DNA of 29,235 bases from a virus. Under the pieces are notes generated by a model that had not been told where the DNA came from, made no database searches, and saw nothing but the letters and a program-made list of their open reading frames with translations. Numbering within the stretch: position 1 is the stretch's first letter; every line of letters begins with the position of its first letter. Position numbers and translations under genes: made by a program. Positions 25,209 to 29,235 of this stretch are shown here, in pieces. The stretch spans positions 1 through 29,235 of the IMG/VR virus record IMGVR_UViG_3300045116_000074; one strand, 5' to 3'.

Positions 25209-26444
25209 ATGGCGCCTCCGCGACTCTCCAAAGAACTCGTCGAACAAGCGGTCCAAGCTCTAATCGCCCATAAAGGCTCGCAGCAGGCGGCGGCTACGGC
25301 GCTAGGCTTAAATCGGGACACGCTCCGCAATCGTCTGTTTCGCGCCAGGCAGTACGGCATTCAGATCCCTGAGATTGCTGGGCCTGGCCGGATTCTCGAT
25401 ACCTCCCAAGTGAATATCGGCTCAGCCGAACAAGTCAAGATCGACCGGCTCACCAAAGAGGTGGAGTTTCTCAAGTGCGAGAACGCCAGCCTTCGTGATG
25501 AACGGCTCTCCGTCGAGCTGATCAGGCAGCTTATCCACGACTGTAAAACGCCGCCTACCCCACCGAACTGGCGCATTGAGCCTGGCCCGAAAGGGAACGA
25601 GGGCACCCCCACCGTACTGTGCGCAGACTGGCATTGGGGGGAGAAGATTGATCGCAGGCAGATCAATTACGTGAACGCCTTTGATCGAGAGATCGCGGAG
25701 CAGCGCGTGAAGCTCCTTGTGAGCAAGACCATTGATCTTTTACTCAAGAAGATGAGTAATCCGAAGTACGACTACCTCTGCATGCCGCTCCTCGGCGACA
25801 TGCTCTCCGGGAATATCCACGAAGAACTCCGAGAAACGAATTGGGACCCGATCACGCTCTGTCTCTTCCAATTACGGGATGTGTTGATCTGGGCCATCGA
25901 CGAGTTTGCCAACGCCTTCAAGAAGGTCTATCTCCCGTGTGTCACCGGCAATCATGGCCGGCTGGATCGCAAGCCCCGGTACAAGAACGCGGCCTACGAT
26001 AATTACGAGTTTGTCTTGTACGAGATGCTCCGGCATCACTACCGGAGCGAACCTGACATCCACTTTGAGATTGCCGAAGGCTCGGAACTCCTCTACACGC
26101 TTGGGAAGACGCGATACTTGGCGATCCACGGGGATTCCTGGCGCGGCGGGAGCGGGATTGCCGGAGCCTTGTCCCCCATGATGCTGGGGCGAGCCAGGAA
26201 AAAAGAAACAGCCCTAGCCACCAATCGACCGTTTGACGTGATTGTTCATGGCCATTGGCACTTCTACCGGACATTGGGCGACATCATCTGTAACGGATCA
26301 CTCAAGGGCTTTGATGAATACGCGCTCAAAGAAGGGTATCCCTTTCAAGTACCGATCCAAGCCCTTTGGATTACCCATCCAGTCCACACCCTCACGGCCT
26401 ACTGGCCCATCTACCTAGAGACACCAGGAAAGACGTACCAATAA
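25209..26444 (+). CDS. Metallophosphoesterase with N-terminal helix-turn-helix and coiled coil
   Basis: The 411-aa product has three parts. Residues 7-48 form a Fis-like helix-turn-helix (VEQAVQALIAHKGSQQAAAT, then LGLNRDTLRNRLFRARQYG). Residues 72-112 are a coiled coil (VKIDRLTKEVEFLKCENASL). The rest is a calcineurin-like phosphoesterase with all metal motifs: D140-x-H142 (CADWHWGE), G195-D196, G246-N247-H248, H306-G-D308 and H346-G-H348-W-H350. Such enzymes cleave phosphodiesters with two metal ions; the HTH suggests a DNA-linked substrate or DNA targeting. It has no obvious Shine-Dalgarno sequence before the ATG; the 47-aa ORF starting at 25120 runs into it and could couple its translation. 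Similar proteins occur in phages near DNA packaging or replication genes. The target is unknown. Confidence 0.85.
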   Translation: MAPPRLSKELVEQAVQALIAHKGSQQAAATALGLNRDTLRNRLFRARQYGIQIPEIAGPGRILDTSQVNIGSAEQVKIDRLTKEVEFLKCENASLRDERLSVELIRQLIHDCKTPPTPPNWRIEPGPKGNEGTPTVLCADWHWGEKIDRRQINYVNAFDREIAEQRVKLLVSKTIDLLLKKMSNPKYDYLCMPLLGDMLSGNIHEELRETNWDPITLCLFQLRDVLIWAIDEFANAFKKVYLPCVTGNHGRLDRKPRYKNAAYDNYEFVLYEMLRHHYRSEPDIHFEIAEGSELLYTLGKTRYLAIHGDSWRGGSGIAGALSPMMLGRARKKETALATNRPFDVIVHGHWHFYRTLGDIICNGSLKGFDEYALKEGYPFQVPIQALWITHPVHTLTAYWPIYLETPGKTYQ

Positions 26445-26445
26445 G

Positions 26446-26526
26446 TTGACGATCTACGCCAAGCCTCTAATTGATGACAATTCATTGACGACTGTTCCGC
26501 CATGTATCATGCCAGGTGACGACTGA
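26446..26526 (+). CDS. Possible 26-aa coupling peptide between the phosphoesterase and deoxyribosyltransferase-like genes
   Basis: A TTG one base after the phosphoesterase stop opens a 26-codon ORF (MTIYAKPLIDDNSLTTVPPC, then IMPGDD) whose TGA shares one base with the ATG of the next gene. Both ends fit the coupled style used elsewhere here. The ribosome site is poor (GGAAAG about 13 bases away) and the start is TTG, so it may only be a leader that carries ribosomes to the next gene. Confidence 0.3.
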   Translation: MTIYAKPLIDDNSLTTVPPCIMPGDD

Positions 26527-26954
26527 TGCGCCTATTCCTAATCGGGAAATTCAATGAACGGGAGCGGTTGCGCTGGCTGCGCGATCACATTCTGGACCCC
26601 GCCGGTCATACCATCGTTTCCACCTGGATCAACTCGAAAGAATCTGGCCACGATGAGCTGAGTGAGGGGGACTGTATCCGCCAAGTCGTAGTCAATCGCC
26701 GCGAGATGCAGGAGGCCGATGCAGCCATTTATCTACCCTCATGGATACCCTCGCCAGGCCGGATGACCGACGTGGGCATGGCCCACGCATTCGGCAAGCC
26801 GCTGGTGCTCTTAGGGGTCTCGAAGTGGGAAGACTTGGGCTGGTTCGACCGGTCGATCTATTTGCGTGGGGCGATGTGCTGTCTCAATGAGGTTGATCTG
26901 CCGGTGGTGCTGAACTCGGTGGAAGTTCTGCTGGCAGATGGGGCGTGGCCGTAG
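26526..26954 (+). CDS. Nucleoside 2-deoxyribosyltransferase-like protein
   Basis: The 142-aa product has the Rossmann-like layout of nucleoside 2-deoxyribosyltransferases and their relatives: an opening strand MRLFLIGKF followed by a helix (ERERLRWLRDHI), the GHTIVSTWI strand, a helix and EADAAIYLPSW, then the conserved-type loop SPGRMTDVGMAHAFGKPLVLLG (residues 76-97, with the helix after it). The catalytic Glu of the family sits where this protein has Asp (D82), so activity as a base-exchange or nucleotide-hydrolysis enzyme is uncertain. Phage relatives are thought to act in nucleotide metabolism or in removing NAD or nucleotide signals. Its 3' end overlaps the convergent minus-strand gene by 71 bases. 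Confidence 0.65.
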   Translation: MRLFLIGKFNERERLRWLRDHILDPAGHTIVSTWINSKESGHDELSEGDCIRQVVVNRREMQEADAAIYLPSWIPSPGRMTDVGMAHAFGKPLVLLGVSKWEDLGWFDRSIYLRGAMCCLNEVDLPVVLNSVEVLLADGAWP

Positions 26955-27246
26955 GGGGCATTCCGTCCACGGCCAGCACTTCCACCTGGACATTGATCCG
27001 CTTGCCGCCTAATTCAAAAGCCAACTCCGCAATCGGCTTGGGTAGCTCCAGAAGATAGCTGACCAGTTCGCGTACCGTGCAGAGACCGGTCGTATCTTGC
27101 TCGGCATCAAGAGCAGCCATGATTATTGGGTTACGGCCAGCCTGCTTCCTATAACCCTCCAAGATTCCCGCTACAGAAATAAAGAATGCTATCGCACCGG
27201 CCAATTTCCACTGCCAAACCGCAAAACCAAAAATGGAAGGGCTCAC
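26884..27246 (-). CDS. Membrane-anchored small protein, unknown
   Basis: This 120-aa leftward gene starts with GTG at 27246, 7 bases after a strong GAGAGGG ribosome site. Residues 12-29 (WQWKLAGAIAFFISVAGIL) form a single membrane helix. The soluble part (about 40-95) has CTVRELVSYLLELPKPIAE and LGGKRINVQVEVLAVDG, which resembles short regulator-like segments of other phage proteins, and the end is Pro-rich. A start at ATG 27121 would drop the membrane helix, but it has no ribosome site. Its last 71 bases overlap the convergent deoxyribosyltransferase-like gene, an antisense arrangement that may cause interference between the two transcripts. Confidence 0.6.
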   Translation of the reverse strand: MSPSIFGFAVWQWKLAGAIAFFISVAGILEGYRKQAGRNPIIMAALDAEQDTTGLCTVRELVSYLLELPKPIAELAFELGGKRINVQVEVLAVDGMPPTATPHLPAELPPSSAPPADQPH

Positions 27247-27258
27247 TTGATAGCCCTC

Positions 27259-27336
27259 TCATGCGTACCCAGGACAGATAATAAGCGAACCGATAGCCAG
27301 CCCAGCCCATTTAAGGTATCTAAGAATACCCAGCAT
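27259..27336 (-). CDS. Possible 25-aa membrane peptide
   Basis: A minus-strand ORF with a GGAG ribosome site 5 bases before its ATG. The product, MLGILRYLKWAGLAIGSLII followed by CPGYA, is mainly one hydrophobic helix with a basic N-terminus. Its stop lies 12 bases before the GTG of the next gene. It fits the run of tiny membrane proteins in this block, but an ORF this short can arise by chance. The rest of the 27247-27507 gap holds only a weak 26-codon minus ORF (27426-27506). Confidence 0.3.
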   Translation of the reverse strand: MLGILRYLKWAGLAIGSLIICPGYA

Positions 27337-27507
27337 GGCGCTCCATTCTTGCAGATTTGCGCCATGATAGCGATTCTGTCACCCTGCATCAAGTAAATAA
27401 CCGTGAGGTTCGTAAGTTATTGAAATTACGCTACAAATGCGCCTTTCGGGATACGCCCATGAAGCTCTCGGCGCGAAGAATGTGGAGTACAAGGAGTTGG
27501 TCGCATC

Positions 27508-28149
27508 CTAGTCCTCATGACGCTGAATATAATCAATCAGTTCTTGGATTCTGTAATTCATGGTGTTGACTGATTTCCATATCGTGAGGAATCCTGGCTG
27601 AGTACTATGCGGCGGCTTAGAGTGCGGCACTCCAGTCTGGTCTTTGAGGATGGCAACGCGATCTTTATACGGGGAACTAGCAACAGCCATTTCTACTTCA
27701 TACTGCCAGTTCTTAATGTGCGTTTTCTCCATTTCTTGGAGTACCGCACTACTGTTCTGTAGTTGAGTCTCGAATCGCCTCCCTACACCGAGATAGACAA
27801 CCAGTACCTCTAGAAGTTCTCGCTTCCTCGTGTTTCGCAGGTCATGATTGTCGGCGGTCAATTTCTGATTAGCTTTGACAAATTCTGTATGGGGCGCGTG
27901 GGGGGCGACGAAAATAATACAGAGGGCGAATCCTACGAGGAACGTCAGCCCTGTCCACAGCGCAGTTGCACGTGAGCGTGCTGGAGGGTTCAGATCAAGG
28001 CCGAGTTTTCCTCTCAAGGGCCAGAGCAATACTCCGGCTATAGCGATGCAAACAGCAAGCGCCGTGTATGTCTCCAAAAACTGAGACATCACGATGCACC
28101 ATAACGCTGTGAAATAGCCAGACGCGACCACGCATTCCATAGCGTGCAA
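27508..28149 (-). CDS. Multi-pass membrane protein with cytoplasmic or periplasmic helical domain
   Basis: This 213-aa leftward gene encodes up to three membrane helices in the first 85 residues (ASGYFTALWCIVMSQF, TALAVCIAIAGVLLW, ALWTGLTFLVGFALCIIFV), followed by a charged, partly coiled-coil part (TEFVKANQKLTADNHDLR and further helices to the end). No family is recognised. TTG 28149 has GAGG 8 bases before it, and that GAGG overlaps the previous stop; ATG 28140 and ATG 28089 are alternatives that shorten only the first helix region. The layout resembles small phage envelope-exclusion or sensor proteins, but this is not supported by a motif. Confidence 0.65.
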   Translation of the reverse strand: MHAMECVVASGYFTALWCIVMSQFLETYTALAVCIAIAGVLLWPLRGKLGLDLNPPARSRATALWTGLTFLVGFALCIIFVAPHAPHTEFVKANQKLTADNHDLRNTRKRELLEVLVVYLGVGRRFETQLQNSSAVLQEMEKTHIKNWQYEVEMAVASSPYKDRVAILKDQTGVPHSKPPHSTQPGFLTIWKSVNTMNYRIQELIDYIQRHED

Positions 28150-28159
28150 GTATGCTGCC

Positions 28160-28366
28160 TCATCGCGCGGTGATCCTCCCGGCCTTCTTGGCCTTGCTCG
28201 TCACCCATGCACAACCCAGCAGTAAAATCTCTAGTCGACTCAGCGTGTGGCGAATCAGGTATCTGCGTATCCGCCTCGCACGCACGCCCCCGGGGGTGGT
28301 TCTGTAGATGGTCGCTAATTTCGCGGCTTCAAGTATTGCCTCAACGGGCACCGCAATGTTTACCAT
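28160..28366 (-). CDS. 68-aa basic protein with one hydrophobic segment
   Basis: A leftward gene whose ATG at 28366 (GGAAG 7 bases before it) lies 2 bases after the previous stop. The 68 residues start with IAVPVEAILEAAKLATIY and continue with very basic stretches (RARRIRRYLIRHTLSR) around a hydrophobic LEILLLGCAWV segment, ending in a KAKKAGRITAR tail. No family is recognised. The high charge and the small hydrophobic core suggest a nucleic-acid-binding or membrane-peripheral protein. An upstream start at 28408 would overlap the previous gene by 40 bases and is less likely. Confidence 0.55.
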   Translation of the reverse strand: MVNIAVPVEAILEAAKLATIYRTTPGGVRARRIRRYLIRHTLSRLEILLLGCAWVTSKAKKAGRITAR

Positions 28367-28368
28367 CT

Positions 28369-28605
28369 TTATTCTTCCTTCTTCACGCACCACGCACCCC
28401 CACGCCATTCATGTTTCTGCCGCCAGGAGTCAGCCATCTGATTTTGTCTGGCGATCCTCTCCTGTGCTTCTTTCTGGACTAAGACGATAAGCTCTTCGTC
28501 ACTCAGAGATTTTGGCCGTGCTATAGCCTCCAGGAAGATTTTTATTTTCTTCGCATTGATCAGTCGTTGCATCTCTGGACTGAACCCTGAGAAGTGATAA
28601 ATCAT
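28369..28605 (-). CDS. 78-aa small soluble protein, unknown
   Basis: A leftward gene packed between neighbours (2-base gap to the next start, 4-base gap from the previous stop). The product is helical and charged: FSPEMQRLINAKKIKIFLEA, then SLSDEELIVLVQKEAQERIA and a tryptophan-rich tail (WRQKHEWRGGAWCVKKEE). No family is recognised. The SDEEL segment and following helix look like a small protein-protein binding element. A weak GGTAGCAG sequence lies just before the ATG. Confidence 0.55.
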   Translation of the reverse strand: MIYHFSGFSPEMQRLINAKKIKIFLEAIARPKSLSDEELIVLVQKEAQERIARQNQMADSWRQKHEWRGGAWCVKKEE

Positions 28606-28609
28606 TCTG

Positions 28610-28756
28610 CTACCACCAAGTCCTCGGATGGCGATTCAGGTATTGCATCAACAGAATCACCAACACGGCCATATTAGCCAGGAAAGCCAAGATACTAAGC
28701 GCCACACCTAGCGCCGCAGTTCTCTCCAGTAATCTCGCTAGACGCTCAATGTTCAT
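28610..28756 (-). CDS. 48-aa single-pass membrane protein
   Basis: A small leftward gene of 48 residues. A charged start (MNIERLARLLERTA) is followed by one strong membrane helix (ALGVALSILAFLANMAVLVIL) and a short RHPRTWW end. The start codon shares a base with the stop of the 41-aa gene upstream (TGATG), and the next gene begins 4 bases after its stop, so it is embedded in an operon. No family is recognised. Small phage membrane proteins of this kind often change host envelope processes. Confidence 0.6.
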   Translation of the reverse strand: MNIERLARLLERTAALGVALSILAFLANMAVLVILLMQYLNRHPRTWW

Positions 28757-28881
28757 CAGTCGTCACACCCAGAATGAAGCCGATACCGGAATGAGCCAAC
28801 TCTGCCGATTTCGCCTGCGGTGAGTGTTCGAATACGCTTTCGCATAGCATGGACTGACGTGCTGGCTTTCTGGAATTTCAT
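28756..28881 (-). CDS. 41-aa basic peptide
   Basis: A tiny leftward ORF with a GGAGAAGCG ribosome site, overlapping the upstream gene by 4 bases (ATGA) and the downstream one by 1 base (TGATG). The product, MKFQKASTSVHAMRKRIRTL, then TAGEIGRVGSFRYRLHSG, has many Arg/Lys residues and no hydrophobic helix. No family is recognised. Overlap at both ends makes real translation likely; a DNA- or RNA-binding role is a guess from charge only. Confidence 0.5.
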   Translation of the reverse strand: MKFQKASTSVHAMRKRIRTLTAGEIGRVGSFRYRLHSGCDD

Positions 28882-29235
28882 CGCTTCTCCATTCTCCACA
28901 TCTCCCCCCAAATCGTCTTGTCTTGTTTGGCCTCCTGCGCCGGCACCAGCTTCCGGCACCCACCGTCCTGTTTCGCGGTATGCTCCTCCCAGGTGCCGTC
29001 GCACAGAGCCCGCGCGATCGCCCAGTAGGTCAGGGCGATGACGCTCTGCTCGGGGTTGCTGGAGGGTTCGGGATACGCGGCGAAGCCGGTCCACCGCACT
29101 TCCCCCGACTCCACGGCCACGCTGCGGATCGCGACGCTCTGGCGCGGCGGCCGGTCGATCATGGGATACAAGGGGGGATCGACGCCGCGGACCTCGGCGA
29201 AGATTACATGCGTCGCTCCGACCAAGCGCCCGACC
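28878..29235 (-). CDS. Unknown protein, 5' partial, head of the leftward small-gene operon
   Basis: The visible product is about 115 residues and not recognised. It has a VIFAEVRGVDPPLYPMID strand-turn part, RQSVAIRSVAVESGEVRWTG and a helix SVIALTYWAIARALCDGTWEEH, then a polar end that runs through KQDKTIWGEMW. The frame stays open to the right edge of the window, so the true start is probably outside; the TTG at 29225 is only the first candidate codon seen. Its stop overlaps the next gene by 4 bases. It has no signal peptide in the visible part. Confidence 0.55.
   Translation of the reverse strand, partial: VGRLVGATHVIFAEVRGVDPPLYPMIDRPPRQSVAIRSVAVESGEVRWTGFAAYPEPSSNPEQSVIALTYWAIARALCDGTWEEHTAKQDGGCRKLVPAQEAKQDKTIWGEMWRMEKR

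Noticed and set aside
26484-26510. TTGACG ... TATCAT as a promoter before the deoxyribosyltransferase-like gene
   Set aside because: The spacer is only 14 bases, too short for a sigma-70-type promoter, and the gap is explained by a coupled reading frame.
27400-27500. Plus-strand frame ending ...GYAHEALGAKNVEYKELVAS
   Set aside because: It reads like a coding end, but it has no ribosome site, begins after a stop, and is only about 24 codons from its first ATG. It may be a gene remnant.
27426-27506. 26-codon minus-strand ORF directly after the 213-aa gene
   Set aside because: It has GAGG at a fair spacing, but the product (MRPTPCTPHSSRRELHG...) has no protein-like features and competes with the plus-strand frame in the same bases.

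Overview
The window is a fragment of a tailed double-stranded DNA phage (or prophage) with moderately high GC. No tRNA, rRNA, CRISPR array or insertion sequence was recognised. The left edge cuts an N4-gp56-type major capsid protein, and an SU10-type adaptor protein and a tail-tube-like protein follow. That set, with no tail tape measure or contractile sheath in view, suggests a podovirus-like particle. A Gram-negative host is inferred from several Sec signal peptides, a lipoprotein signal and a lysis cassette with candidate spanins. The host genus cannot be read from the sequence.

Layout. (1) 1-6715, + strand: capsid, a small unknown protein, an exported membrane-anchored protein, adaptor, a 63-aa mini-protein, a 703-aa tail protein and a tail fibre that carries an apparent Sec signal peptide. 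Stem-loops sit in three of the gaps. (2) 6771-9331, + strand: an acetyltransferase relic, then a lysis cassette (SleB-type endolysin, XhlA-like holin candidate, two small membrane proteins, an out-of-frame overlapping pair whose second member is a lipoprotein) and two further small genes (one exported, one zinc-ribbon). (3) 9344-13659, + strand: helical, Ala/Gly/Gln-rich proteins that look like internal virion (ejection) proteins, with a GNAT acetyltransferase among them. (4) 13659-24896: one 11.2-kb gene for a 3745-aa polyvalent protein. It carries N-terminal tandem repeats, a membrane-active-looking Ala/Gly region, many small phage polyvalent-protein domains, a JAB/RadC-like metalloprotease domain, a partly duplicated ADP-ribosyltransferase-like domain and a C-terminal LPD38-type region. 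(5) 24897-29235: a different, mostly leftward block. Two + strand genes (an HTH/coiled-coil/metallophosphoesterase and a nucleoside deoxyribosyltransferase-like protein) lie among tightly packed minus-strand genes for very small, often membrane-anchored proteins.

How the parts may work together. Blocks 1-4 read as one late operon: nearly every junction overlaps by 1-4 bases or has a Shine-Dalgarno sequence inside the preceding gene. By position, the giant protein would be packaged with the smaller internal proteins and delivered to the host with the DNA, where its JAB and ART domains could act on host proteins before phage transcription starts. This delivery model is inference. Block 5 is probably an early or accessory (host-takeover) segment, because its transcription converges on the end of the late operon at 24896/24897.
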